Below, one piece after another: positions 8,543 through 17,050 of a stretch of 64,000 nt of DNA (position 1 is the first letter of the stretch; every line of letters starts with the position of its first letter). Made by a program: the position numbers and the translations under genes. This stretch comes from JALHFZ01 sp963674625 (GTDB lineage Bacteria > Synergistota > Synergistia > Synergistales > Aminobacteriaceae): positions 186,001 to 250,000 of the forward strand of contig CAXXXO010000001.1 of the NCBI GenBank assembly GCA_963674625.2, read 5' to 3'. The notes under the pieces were generated by a model. The model did not search any database. It was not told the origin of the DNA and worked only from the letters and a program-made list of their open reading frames with translations.

Positions 8543-11500
8543 TTGAAACGCAACTGGATCATTGCGATCGTAATACTTGTTGTCATCGCCGGATATTTTA
8601 TGATGCAGCAAAAGCCTGCCCCCGAGGCGCCCAAGGAGGCGCCGAAACAGGAAGCACCCGCTCCTGCCCCAGCACCCGCTCCTGCCCCAGCACCCGCTCC
8701 TGCCCCAGCACCCGCTCCTGAACCTGCGCCGGCACCTGCACCGACCCCAGCTCCTGAACCTGCGCCGGCACCTGCACCGACCCCAGCTCCTGAACCTGCA
8801 TCCGCTCCTGTATCTCCCGATATGCCGAAGGCTGAGGAGAAACCTGCAGTTTCTGAAGCTCCGACATCTGCACCGGCTCCGGTACCCGAACCAGCCCCTA
8901 TGCCGGTACCTGAACCCGCACCAACGCCTGCACCTGCTCCAGCACCGGCACCTGACATGCCGAAGCCGGAGGAGAAGCCTGCTGTCCCGGAGGCTCCGAA
9001 GGTTGAGGAAAAACCGGCAGTTTCCGAAGCCCCAAAAGCAGAAGTGACATCGACCTCTGCACCGGTTGAAACACCGAAGCCTGAGGAGAAGCCCGTTGTT
9101 TCCGAAGCTCCGAAGGCCGATGAAAAAGTTGCCGCGGCAGTGGTGATCCCTCCCGTCCTGGCGGGCAAAGAGCCCCTGAAGATAGGTTACCTGGCAGCCT
9201 TGACCGGCGACTGGGCAGCCTACGGCCAGACGGAAGAAAAAACGGCCATCCTGGCTGTTGAAGAGATCAACGCGAAGGGCGGCGTCCTCGGCCGGCCTCT
9301 CGAGCTCGTGGTCTACGACTTCCGCACCCGGGCGGAGGACGCCGTGAACGCAGTGCGGCGGATGATCGAGGAGGACAAGGTCCTCGCCATCGTCGGCGCG
9401 AACGGAAGCGGCATCAACATCGCCACGGCGCCCATCGTGAACCGTCTCGGGGTTTCCCAGGTCGGAACGGTCTCCACGAACCCCCTGGTGACGGTGGACG
9501 AGAAGGGGAACGTCCGTCCCTACTCCTTCAGAATCTGCTTCACGGACCCCTACCAGGGAAAGCTCATCGCCTACTTTGCGGCGAAGGAGCTGAAGCGTCT
9601 GAACGCCGCTATTCTCTATGACGTGGGGAACGACTACTCCCAGGGTCTTCGTGAGTTTTTCATGAAGAGCTACGGTGAATACGGCGGTAAGGTAGTTGCT
9701 GACCATGGATTCCGTGGAGGTCAGGACGTGGACTTCCGCGCCCAGCTCACGGACATCCGGGACAAGGGAGCGGACGTTCTCATTCTCCCGAACATGGGCA
9801 AGGAAATGGCCCTGATCATGAAGCAGGCCCGTGAACTGGGCCTGAACGATATCATCTTCGTGGGCGGCGACGGCTACGGAGAGTTCATGTGGGAGATCGC
9901 CGGATCGGCCATGGAGGGATCCTACTGGATCAACCACGTGGCGCCTGAAGACCCGGAGATGCAGCCCTTCTTCAAGGCGTACAAAGAGCGCTGGAAGGAC
10001 GAATGCAAAGAGTTCGTCAACGGCGTACTCGGGTATGACTCCGTCTACTGGGTGGCAGATGCCATCGGTCGTGCCGGAGCGGCTGATCCGAAGCTGATCC
10101 GTGACGCTCTCGAGTCGACGAAGAATCTGAAGCTCCATCACGCCACCATCACCATGGACCCTGCCACCCACAACCCGATAGACAAGGACGGCGTGGTGCT
10201 CATTGCGAAGGACGGGAGAGGGCAGTTCTTCATGAAGATCAAACCCACCGATTCTGAAGCTTCGGCCCCTGCGGCTGCACCGGCAGAGGCTCCGAAGGCT
10301 GAAGAAAAGCCGGCAGTTTCTGAAACTGTGAAAGCAGAAGTAACTCCTGCTCCTGCGCCGACAGAAGCCCCGAAGGCGGAGTCCGTTCCCGCTGCGGCTC
10401 CCGCCCTTGTGGAGGCTCCGAAAGTAGAGGTAAAGCCCGCAGTTCCGGAAACTCCGAAGGCTGAAGAAAAGCCGGCAGTTTCTGAAACTGTGAAAGCAGA
10501 AGTAACTCCTGCTCCTGCGCCGACAGAAGCCCCGAAGGCGGAGTCCGTTCCCGCTGCGGCTCCTGCCCTTGTGGAGGCTCCGAAAGTAGAGGTAAAGCCC
10601 GCGGTTCCGGAAACTCCGAAACCGGAAGAAAAGCCGGCAGTTTCTGAAACTCCGAAGTATGAAGAAAAGCCTGCAATTCCGGAAGCCCCGAAGCCCGAGG
10701 AAAAGACTGCTGCAGCCGAAGCTCCCAAGGAGGCTGTCCTTACCGTAACGGTAAAGACAGATGCTCCTACCGTGGCTATTGTCGTCGAGTCCGCAACTGA
10801 TGCGGCAAAAGAAAAAGCTGTTGAGACAGTTGCTTCTTCCGTTACTGCACCGGTTGAAACACCGAAGCCTGAGGAGAAGCCCGTTGTTTCCGAAGCTCCG
10901 AAGGCCGATGAAAAAGTTGCCGCGGCAGTGGTGATCCCTCCCGTCCTGGCGGGCAAAGAGCCCCTGAAGATAGGTTACCTGGCAGCCTTGACCGGCGACT
11001 GGGCAGCCTACGGCCAGACGGAAGAAAAAACGGCCATCCTGGCTGTTGAAGAGATCAACGCGAAGGGCGGCGTCCTCGGAAGGCCTCTCGAGCTCGTGGT
11101 CTACGACTTCCGCACCCGGGCGGAGGACGCCGTGAACGCAGTGCGGCGGATGATCGAGGAGGACAAGGTCCTCGCCATCGTCGGTGCGAACGGAAGCGGC
11201 ATCAACATCGCCACGGCGCCCATCGTGAACCGTCTCGGGGTTTCCCAGGTCGGAACGGTCTCCACGAACCCCCTGGTGACGGTGGACGAGAAGGGGAACG
11301 TCCGTCCCTACTCCTTCAGAATCTGCTTCACGGACCCCTACCAGGGAAAGCTCATCGCCTACTTTGCGGCGAAGGAGCTGAAGCGTCTGAACGCCGCTAT
11401 TCTCTATGACGTGGGGAACGACTACTCCCAGGGTCTTCGTGAGTTTTTCATGAAGAGCTACGGTGAATACGGCGGTAAGGTAGTTGCTGACCATGGATTC

Positions 11501-12037
11501 CGTGGAGGTCAGGACGTGGACTTCCGCGCCCAGCTCACGGACATCCGGGACAAGGGAGCGGACGTTCTCATTCTCCCGAACATGGGCAAGGAAATGGCCC
11601 TGATCATGAAGCAGGCCCGTGAACTGGGCCTGAACGATATCATCTTCGTGGGCGGCGACGGCTACGGAGAGTTCATGTGGGAGATCGCCGGATCGGCCAT
11701 GGAGGGATCCTACTGGATCAACCACGTGGCGCCTGAAGACCCGGAGATGCAGCCCTTCTTCAAGGCGTACAAAGAGCGCTGGAAGGACGAATGCAAAGAG
11801 TTCGTCAACGGCGTACTCGGGTATGACTCCGTCTACTGGGTGGCAGATGCCATCGGTCGTGCCGGAGCGGCTGATCCGAAGCTGATCCGTGACGCTCTCG
11901 AGTCGACGAAGAATCTGAAGCTCCATCACGCCACCATCACCATGGACCCTGCCACCCACAACCCGATAGACAAGGACGGCGTGGTGCTCATTGCGAAGGA
12001 CGGGAGAGGACAGTTCTTCATGAAGATCAAACCCTGA
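8543..12037 (+). CDS. Membrane-anchored tandem branched-chain amino acid-binding protein (two LivJ-like domains)
   Basis: 1164 residues from a TTG with AGGAGGTGG about 6 bases upstream. Order: KRN then a hydrophobic segment (about residues 5-22) with no lipobox Cys, so probably a signal anchor; a Pro/Ala/Glu-rich linker (about 23-209) built of PAPAPAPE and EAPKAEEKPAV units; a type I periplasmic binding domain (about 210-567; starts EPLKIGYLAALTGDWAAYG); a second linker (about 568-805); and a second binding domain (about 806-1164) identical in amino acids to the first. A normal LivJ is about 370 residues with one domain. livHMGF follow, so this is the substrate capture part of that ABC importer, held at the membrane on extended arms. 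The exact ligand (Leu/Ile/Val or another amino acid) cannot be read from the sequence. Confidence 0.88.
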   Translation: MKRNWIIAIVILVVIAGYFMMQQKPAPEAPKEAPKQEAPAPAPAPAPAPAPAPAPAPAPEPAPAPAPTPAPEPAPAPAPTPAPEPASAPVSPDMPKAEEKPAVSEAPTSAPAPVPEPAPMPVPEPAPTPAPAPAPAPDMPKPEEKPAVPEAPKVEEKPAVSEAPKAEVTSTSAPVETPKPEEKPVVSEAPKADEKVAAAVVIPPVLAGKEPLKIGYLAALTGDWAAYGQTEEKTAILAVEEINAKGGVLGRPLELVVYDFRTRAEDAVNAVRRMIEEDKVLAIVGANGSGINIATAPIVNRLGVSQVGTVSTNPLVTVDEKGNVRPYSFRICFTDPYQGKLIAYFAAKELKRLNAAILYDVGNDYSQGLREFFMKSYGEYGGKVVADHGFRGGQDVDFRAQLTDIRDKGADVLILPNMGKEMALIMKQARELGLNDIIFVGGDGYGEFMWEIAGSAMEGSYWINHVAPEDPEMQPFFKAYKERWKDECKEFVNGVLGYDSVYWVADAIGRAGAADPKLIRDALESTKNLKLHHATITMDPATHNPIDKDGVVLIAKDGRGQFFMKIKPTDSEASAPAAAPAEAPKAEEKPAVSETVKAEVTPAPAPTEAPKAESVPAAAPALVEAPKVEVKPAVPETPKAEEKPAVSETVKAEVTPAPAPTEAPKAESVPAAAPALVEAPKVEVKPAVPETPKPEEKPAVSETPKYEEKPAIPEAPKPEEKTAAAEAPKEAVLTVTVKTDAPTVAIVVESATDAAKEKAVETVASSVTAPVETPKPEEKPVVSEAPKADEKVAAAVVIPPVLAGKEPLKIGYLAALTGDWAAYGQTEEKTAILAVEEINAKGGVLGRPLELVVYDFRTRAEDAVNAVRRMIEEDKVLAIVGANGSGINIATAPIVNRLGVSQVGTVSTNPLVTVDEKGNVRPYSFRICFTDPYQGKLIAYFAAKELKRLNAAILYDVGNDYSQGLREFFMKSYGEYGGKVVADHGFRGGQDVDFRAQLTDIRDKGADVLILPNMGKEMALIMKQARELGLNDIIFVGGDGYGEFMWEIAGSAMEGSYWINHVAPEDPEMQPFFKAYKERWKDECKEFVNGVLGYDSVYWVADAIGRAGAADPKLIRDALESTKNLKLHHATITMDPATHNPIDKDGVVLIAKDGRGQFFMKIKP
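8652..8800 (+). repeat. Short tandem repeats encoding Pro/Ala-rich linker 1
   Basis: Repeats of an 18-base unit (CCAGCACCCGCTCCTGCC, four nearly perfect copies) run into two copies of a 36-base unit encoding APEPAPAPAPTP. Such repeats are prone to length change by slippage. Confidence 0.85.
9057..10245 (+). repeat. 1.19-kb direct repeat, copy 1 (binding domain 1)
   Basis: Repeated at 10845-12033, an offset of 1788 bases (596 codons). I found only four base differences, all silent: GGC-CGG versus GGA-AGG (Gly-Arg), GGC versus GGT (Gly), GGG versus GGA (Gly). This points to recent duplication or ongoing gene conversion. Confidence 0.95.
10291..10614 (+). repeat. Two tandem copies of a 162-base linker unit
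   Basis: Copies at 10291-10452 and 10453-10614 encode a 54-residue unit of the type PKAEEKPAVSETVKAEVTPA followed by APTEAPKAESVPAAAPALVE. They differ at only a few bases and lengthen linker 2 in frame. Confidence 0.9.
10845..12033 (+). repeat. 1.19-kb direct repeat, copy 2 (binding domain 2)
   Basis: Second copy of 9057-10245, about 99.7% identical and ending at the stop codon; see the first copy for the differences. Confidence 0.95.
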
Positions 12038-12109
12038 CAGTCTGCAAAAAGTCCGCAGAAAAAAATGAGAAAACCGGTTTTTCCCGAAAAATAAATATGC
12101 TATAGTTTC

Positions 12110-12147
12110 ATCGGAGAGGGCGAACCTGAGCGTACGCCCTCTCCGAT
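12110..12147 (+). promoter_or_regulatory. Intra-operon hairpin between the binding-protein gene and livH
   Basis: A perfect 13-bp stem (ATCGGAGAGGGCG and complement) with a 12-base loop and no U-run. It sits in the 132-base gap after the binding-protein gene. Such hairpins usually protect the 3' end of the abundant binding-protein mRNA rather than end transcription fully. Confidence 0.6.
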
Positions 12148-12169
12148 ACGTGGAAGGGGTGATTCATAT

Positions 12170-13051
12170 TTGGGCACGCTGCTGCAGCAGATAATCAACG
12201 GTCTTTCCCTCGGGTCGGTATATGCTCTCATTGCCGTAGGATATTCACTGGTTTATTCCATTTTGCTTTTTTCCAATTTTGCCCACGGAGGTTTCCTGGT
12301 CATCGGCGGCTATATATGCTACGGAATTCTCAAGACCTTCGGGACGAACATCTGGCTCGCGGGAGGGCTTTCCCTCGCCGGAGCCGGCATCGCCGCAGTA
12401 CTGACTGAGCGTCTCGCCTACCGTCCCATCCGTGAGCGGACGAACGTGACCCTCTATCTTCTCATCGCCTCCATGGGAATGAGCATCGTCATCGAAAACG
12501 TCTTCGTCATCGTGGCCGGAGGCCGTTTCCGGGCTCTTCCCCCCGTCATTCCCACAACTCCCATCAACTTCTTCGGCCTCGCCACAACGAGCGCCTTCGA
12601 TCTTCTCTCTCTCGTCTCTGCAGTAGTCTTTCTCGGTGCCCTGCAGCTCTTTCTTTTGAAGACCCGGTGGGGGCTTGCAATCCGCGCTGCGGCCTACGAC
12701 CTGAGAACTGCGGGGCTTATGGGGGTCAACGTCAACCGCCTCATCTCCATCGTCTTCTTCGTTGCGGGAGCCCTTGCCGCAGTGGGTGGAATTTTTCTCT
12801 CCGTGCGCTATACCCTATACCCCCAGCTGGGTGCCATCACCATCAAGGCCTTCGTGGCGGCGGTCATCGGAGGGCTCGGCTCCCTTCCGGGAGCCGTGGT
12901 CGGAAGCCTTATCCTCGGACTCGCCGAGATGCTCACGGCGGGGTTCATCTCGAGCCAGATGCGGGATCTCGTGGTCTTCTCCATGCTGGTCATCACCCTT
13001 CTCGTGAAGCCAACAGGCCTTTTCGGGAAGAGCGTCAGCGAGAAAGTGTAG
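12170..13051 (+). CDS. livH: Branched-chain amino acid ABC transporter permease LivH
   Basis: 293 residues, normal LivH length, with about eight hydrophobic segments. The N-terminus QQIINGLSLGSVYALIAVGYSLVYSI, the FAHGGFLVIGGY loop, and GGLGSLPGAVVGSLILGLAE near the C-terminus are family hallmarks. It forms the inner-membrane channel together with LivM. The start is a TTG about 8 bases after AAGGGGTGA. It is separated from the binding-protein gene by a hairpin and from livM by 12 bases. Confidence 0.93.
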   Translation: MGTLLQQIINGLSLGSVYALIAVGYSLVYSILLFSNFAHGGFLVIGGYICYGILKTFGTNIWLAGGLSLAGAGIAAVLTERLAYRPIRERTNVTLYLLIASMGMSIVIENVFVIVAGGRFRALPPVIPTTPINFFGLATTSAFDLLSLVSAVVFLGALQLFLLKTRWGLAIRAAAYDLRTAGLMGVNVNRLISIVFFVAGALAAVGGIFLSVRYTLYPQLGAITIKAFVAAVIGGLGSLPGAVVGSLILGLAEMLTAGFISSQMRDLVVFSMLVITLLVKPTGLFGKSVSEKV

Positions 13052-13063
13052 AGGGGGCCTGTC

Positions 13064-13915
13064 ATGTCCGGCTATACTGAAGGAATTATCATCCTGCTCT
13101 GCATCAATGCCATCGCTGCCATGGGCGTATCACTCCTCACGGGCTTCACGGGAATCTTTTCCCTCGGCCATGCAGCCTACATGGCCCTCGGGGCCTACAC
13201 GACGGCAATTCTCACGATCCAGCACGGCGTTCACTGGTTCCCCGCAATTATCTGCGGAGGCATCGTTGCGGTGGTGATAGCCTACCTCATCGGAGTTCCA
13301 ACCCTCCGCCTCATGGGCGACTATTACGCCATTGCCTCCATCGGCCTTGGCGAGGCTATCCGGCTTATCCTCGAGAACTGGCAGTCCGTCACCCGGGGAG
13401 CCCGGGGCTATCCGGGGATCGACCCCTACACCACCCTTCCGGTGGCAGCGGGGATTTTCATCGTCCTCGCCATATTCATGTTCAACCTCATCAACAGCCG
13501 TTTCGGCAGGGCATGCAAGGCCTGCCGGGACGACTACATCGCCTCGTCCCTGCTGGGGTTCAATACAGCCCGCATCAGGGTGGTCAGCCTCATGATCTCC
13601 GCCTTCTACTGCGGAGTGGCCGGAGCCCTCCTCGGCGGCTTCCTCTCCTTCATCCAGCCGGTCATGTTCGATATGCTCAAGTCCACGGAGCTGACGGCCG
13701 TGGTGGTCTTCGGCGGTCTGGGTTCCATGAGCGGCGCCCTCCTCGGAACCGCCGTGATCACCCTGGTCACTGAGCTTTTCCGTCCAATCTCCCAGTATCG
13801 AATGCTGATCTACGGAGCAGTCCTCGTGATCGTCATGGTTCTCCGTCCGGAGGGAATCATGGGCAACCGTGAACTTCTCTCCTGGATCAAGGCTCCCTTC
13901 AGGAGGAAGGCATGA
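13064..13915 (+). CDS. livM: Branched-chain amino acid ABC transporter permease LivM
   Basis: 283 residues, polytopic, with the LivM signatures LTGFTGIFSLGHAAYMALGAYT near the N-terminus and ELTAVVVFGGLGSMSGALLGT in the second half. It is the partner permease of LivH. GAGGGGG lies just before the ATG. Its stop overlaps the livG start (ATGA), showing translational coupling. Confidence 0.93.
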   Translation: MSGYTEGIIILLCINAIAAMGVSLLTGFTGIFSLGHAAYMALGAYTTAILTIQHGVHWFPAIICGGIVAVVIAYLIGVPTLRLMGDYYAIASIGLGEAIRLILENWQSVTRGARGYPGIDPYTTLPVAAGIFIVLAIFMFNLINSRFGRACKACRDDYIASSLLGFNTARIRVVSLMISAFYCGVAGALLGGFLSFIQPVMFDMLKSTELTAVVVFGGLGSMSGALLGTAVITLVTELFRPISQYRMLIYGAVLVIVMVLRPEGIMGNRELLSWIKAPFRRKA

Positions 13916-14688
13916 TGGCGGGCTTTTTCGAGCTTTCGAATGTTACCAAGAACTTCGGCGGAGTCCAGGCCGTCTCCTCCATGTCCTTTTCCATACCGAA
14001 AGGAGAGCTGGCCGGCCTCATGGGGCCAAACGGCGCGGGGAAGACCACCATCTTCAACCTGATAAGCGGAGTTTACGATCCCGACGAGGGAAGCATCCTC
14101 TTCAAGGGAGAAAACCTCGTTCCCCTCAAAACCTACCAGGTCACTTCAAGGGGAATTGCCCGGACCTTCCAGAACCTGAGGCTCTTTCAGCGGTCCACCG
14201 TCCTTGAAAACGTCATGACTTCCGCCCAGTATCATATTCCCTATACCTTCGCCGAGGGGATGTCCCACCTGGGCCGGTGGAGAAGCAAAGAGAAGGAAAT
14301 TCATTCAAAAAGCATGGACCTCCTTTCCAGGGTCGGCCTTGCGGATCGGGCGGAACAGGCTGCCGGAACCCTCCCCTATGGCCATCAGCGCCGCCTCGAA
14401 ATCGCCAGGGCCCTCGCCCTCGATCCGGAGCTTCTCCTTCTCGACGAACCGGCGGCGGGCATGAATGCCGAGGAAGTGGCCTCCCTCAACGTCCTCATCC
14501 GGGATATCCACCGGGATTTCAGTCTCACAATCCTCGTTATCGAGCACCATATGGATCTCGTCATGGAGATCTGCCCCCATATCATCTGCATGAACTTCGG
14601 CGCGAAGATCGCCGAAGGCACACCCGACGAAATTCAGAATCATCCGGAGGTGCTTCGGGCCTATCTTGGAGAGGAGGAAGTCGAATGA
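13912..14688 (+). CDS. livG: Branched-chain amino acid ABC transporter ATPase LivG
   Basis: 258 residues. Walker A GPNGAGKTT (about residues 40-48), Q-loop in ARTFQNLRLFQ, an atypical LSGGQ position reading LPYGHQRRLEIARAL, which is the normal LivG variant, Walker B LLLLDEPAAGMN, and switch His in VIEHHMDLVM. It energises import with LivF. Two in-frame ATGs (13912, 13915) make the start uncertain by one codon. Four-base overlaps join it to livM and livF. Confidence 0.93.
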   Translation: MMAGFFELSNVTKNFGGVQAVSSMSFSIPKGELAGLMGPNGAGKTTIFNLISGVYDPDEGSILFKGENLVPLKTYQVTSRGIARTFQNLRLFQRSTVLENVMTSAQYHIPYTFAEGMSHLGRWRSKEKEIHSKSMDLLSRVGLADRAEQAAGTLPYGHQRRLEIARALALDPELLLLDEPAAGMNAEEVASLNVLIRDIHRDFSLTILVIEHHMDLVMEICPHIICMNFGAKIAEGTPDEIQNHPEVLRAYLGEEEVE

Positions 14689-15452
14689 CCGATACATGCA
14701 GAGAATCCAGCATCCTCCTCGAGGTCCGGGATCTCCACGTCAGCTACGGCGCCATAAAGGCCCTTACGGGCGTCTCCCTGAAAGTCTGCGAAGGGGAGAT
14801 CGTCTGCGTGATCGGCTCCAACGGCGCGGGGAAATCGACCCTTATGAATGCGATCATGGCCATGGTGCGCCGTGAAAAGGGGGAGGTCGTCCTCTCAGGC
14901 AAACCCCTCGAGGCAAAGAGCTTCCGGGTCGTGCAGCAGGGGATTTCCCTCAGCCCTGAAGGACGAAAGGTCTTCGCCCCCCTCTCCGTGCTGGAAAACC
15001 TCCGCATGGGGGCCTTCTCCCGGGGCGGCGATAGGGGAGTGGAGGAAGATCTCGAATGGGTTTTCTCCCTCTTTCCCAGGCTGAAGGAAAGGATCGGGCA
15101 GTATGCCGGAACCCTTTCGGGAGGCGAGCAGCAGATGCTCGCCATCGGGCGGGCTCTCATGGCCAGGCCGCGGGTTCTTTTGCTGGATGAACCTTCCCTG
15201 GGGCTTGCGCCGATCATCATCCGGGATATCTTCCGGGAGCTTCGCAGAATAAACAACGAAGGGGTCACCATCCTCCTCGTGGAGCAGAACGCCCGGCAGG
15301 CCCTCCTCCTGTCCCACCGGGGGTACGTTCTCCAGACCGGGCGGATCGTTCAGGAGGGACTCTCGGCGGACCTTCTCGCAAACGCCGATATCAAGGCCGC
15401 CTATCTCGGAGGCGGTCACGGGGCGGGGAAGACCACGAAGGCCCTGAGCTGA
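14685..15452 (+). CDS. livF: Branched-chain amino acid ABC transporter ATPase LivF
   Basis: 255 residues from the ATG overlapping the livG stop (ATGA); the open frame reaches further upstream inside livG, but homology begins only at LLEVRDLHVSYGAIKAL. Walker A GSNGAGKST, signature LSGGEQQMLAIGRALM, Walker B LLLDEPSLGLAP and VEQNARQAL (switch) are all present. It is the last gene of the operon, followed by a strong terminator. Confidence 0.93.
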   Translation: MTDTCRESSILLEVRDLHVSYGAIKALTGVSLKVCEGEIVCVIGSNGAGKSTLMNAIMAMVRREKGEVVLSGKPLEAKSFRVVQQGISLSPEGRKVFAPLSVLENLRMGAFSRGGDRGVEEDLEWVFSLFPRLKERIGQYAGTLSGGEQQMLAIGRALMARPRVLLLDEPSLGLAPIIIRDIFRELRRINNEGVTILLVEQNARQALLLSHRGYVLQTGRIVQEGLSADLLANADIKAAYLGGGHGAGKTTKALS

Positions 15453-15461
15453 AGGAAGACG

Positions 15462-15500
15462 AAAAACGGCCGCCCTCCTTGACGGGGGCGGCCGTTTTTT
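15462..15500. terminator. Bidirectional intrinsic terminator
   Basis: Stem AAAAACGGCCGCCC with complement GGGCGGCCGTTTTT around a 10-base loop, with a T-run at the end on both strands. It ends livF and the convergent csgG-like gene. Confidence 0.9.
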
Positions 15501-15514
15501 GCGGAGCGGAGAAT

Positions 15515-16456
15515 TTATTTGCCCAGGGGAAGGTCCGCTGGGTTTCCCGAATAAAACTCGGCCTTTTCTCCCCGGGCAAGGGGCTTCGATGCCCTCAGAA
15601 TTTCGCACTTGCTGTATTTTGCCTTCACTTCACGCACCACGAGGACGGCGGTGTATATTTTCTCGGCGTCGAGGACGTTTCCCTGCATGTCCTTGATGAC
15701 CTTGCCCTCCTTGTAGGCGGCGAGATACTGCCCCGCTTCGATGCCGCTGCCTGCTCCGGCATCCACCATGACCATGACGTTTCCTCCCTCGATGACGTTG
15801 AAGACCATTCCGGAAGCGGGTTCCATCTTCGCATCCTTCAGCTCCACGATTCGGGGGACGATTTTCGTGACAGCCTTGTAGGTGGCCGACGCGAGGACCC
15901 CCCCGGTCTTTCCTCCGCCGAAGGCGCCGCCGTAGGCCGCGATTCCTCCTATGGTGGCGTTGGCCGCCCCGTCCTCCCGGGCTGCCAGCATGATCTCTCC
16001 GGTCTGGGCGTTGATCGTGCGGATGTCGAGGGAGACATAGGCCGTATGAGAACCCACCGCCACTCCGCCGAAGCTCCCGAGGGGCAGAGGAATGACCCCT
16101 CCGGCAGTCTCGGTGGTGAACTTCGTGATCGCTCCCGTGATGAGGAACTCCACGCCGAGGAGTTTGCCCATTTTCACCGCAGTGGAGGAATCCACGTACC
16201 CCATGGAAGAGAGGTCCTGCTCCGAGAGAAGGGCGTCGATCTTTGCCCGCTCGATGATCGTGAAAGCCTTGGTGTTGAAGAGTTCCGTGGTCAGCATATC
16301 GGCGATAGCCCCGCCCGGCGCACCCGCGCCGCTCTTGTCCTCGAACTCGAGAATGGCGATCCGGGCCTTGGCAGAGGCGTCTCCCGAAAAAACTGAAACT
16401 GTCAGCATAATTGCGACAAAGAATCCGCAGAGCACTTTCCGTATTCGTGTCTTCAT
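15515..16456 (-). CDS. CsgG-family outer-membrane assembly/secretion protein
   Basis: 313 residues: a signal peptide ending near SGDASA (residue 29), then KARIAILEFEDKSGAG, GAIADMLTTELFNTKAFTIIERAKIDALLSEQ, and GKLLGVEFLITGAITKF, the fold of the CsgG/curli-assembly family. There is no lipobox Cys at the cleavage site, unlike E. coli CsgG, so lipid anchoring is doubtful. No curli subunit genes lie nearby. A glycine-rich segment (GGIAAYGGAFGGGKTGG) may correspond to the membrane-inserting hairpin. Role inferred: periplasmic or outer-membrane assembly factor. Confidence 0.75.
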   Translation of the reverse strand: MKTRIRKVLCGFFVAIMLTVSVFSGDASAKARIAILEFEDKSGAGAPGGAIADMLTTELFNTKAFTIIERAKIDALLSEQDLSSMGYVDSSTAVKMGKLLGVEFLITGAITKFTTETAGGVIPLPLGSFGGVAVGSHTAYVSLDIRTINAQTGEIMLAAREDGAANATIGGIAAYGGAFGGGKTGGVLASATYKAVTKIVPRIVELKDAKMEPASGMVFNVIEGGNVMVMVDAGAGSGIEAGQYLAAYKEGKVIKDMQGNVLDAEKIYTAVLVVREVKAKYSKCEILRASKPLARGEKAEFYSGNPADLPLGK

Positions 16457-16540
16457 ATTCTCTTCCTCCCCATGATGGAAACTCTCTTTATAAATCTAAT
16501 AATATCACCTCTCCGGGGAAATATTCAATGATTTTTAAAG

Positions 16541-16569
16541 TTGACAATAATGGTAGGGTATAGTATGGT
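16541..16569 (+). promoter_or_regulatory. Promoter of the Rrf2-iscS-iscU operon
   Basis: TTGACA (16541-16546), 17-base spacer, TATGGT (16564-16569). An Rrf2 repressor encoded just downstream would be expected to bind here, but I could not define a convincing palindrome. Confidence 0.6.
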
Positions 16570-16593
16570 GTATGCAGATTTCACAACAGGGAA

Positions 16594-17028
16594 GTGACAG
16601 CCATTAAACTTTCGACGAAAACCCGCTATGGCCTTCGGGCCATGCTCTATATGGCAGAACGGTACGACGGAGACCGGGCTCTGCCTGTGGGAGAAATCGC
16701 CCGTGAACAGGGGGTCTCCGAGAAATACCTGGAACAGCTTTTTACCCGGCTTCGCCGCTTTGGCCTCATCAACAGCATCCGGGGGGCCCAGGGAGGATAT
16801 GTGCTGGGAAGGCCTCCGGAGGAGATAACCGCAGCATCCGTAGTCGAGGCTCTCGAAGGGGACATCGTCTTCGCCGACTGTTCGGGGTCGGGAGAATGCG
16901 ACAACCGGCAGACCTGCCCGACCCACGATCTCTGGGTGCGTCTCAAGGGAAGCATCGACGAGATACTCGAGGATACGACCCTGAGGGATCTTCTCGGTTC
17001 GAAATCCACAGAAATAATGAACGGCTGA
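16594..17028 (+). CDS. Rrf2/IscR-family transcriptional regulator
   Basis: 144 residues, normal for the family. The N-terminal winged helix reads KLSTKTRYGLRAMLYMAE, with a recognition region EKYLEQLFTRLRRFGLINSIRGAQGGY. The C-terminal half holds three Cys (CSGSGECDNRQTC, about residues 92-104), the usual Fe-S ligands of IscR-like sensors. The start is a GTG. It leads an operon with a cysteine desulfurase and an IscU scaffold, so it most likely senses Fe-S status and represses this operon. Confidence 0.88.
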   Translation: MTAIKLSTKTRYGLRAMLYMAERYDGDRALPVGEIAREQGVSEKYLEQLFTRLRRFGLINSIRGAQGGYVLGRPPEEITAASVVEALEGDIVFADCSGSGECDNRQTCPTHDLWVRLKGSIDEILEDTTLRDLLGSKSTEIMNG

Positions 17029-17050
17029 GGCCGTCAGAAAGGAGCACTCC

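Noticed and set aside
8652..8800. Regularly spaced short repeats considered as a CRISPR array
   Set aside because: The units are contiguous, without unique spacers, stay in frame and encode a Pro/Ala linker.
8405..11959. A 1184-codon open frame on the minus strand opposite the tandem binding-protein gene
   Set aside because: It exists because of the GC-rich third positions and the repeats of the plus-strand gene. Its translation is rich in Arg/Gly/His with no recognisable domain, and the plus frame has clear homology and a ribosome site.
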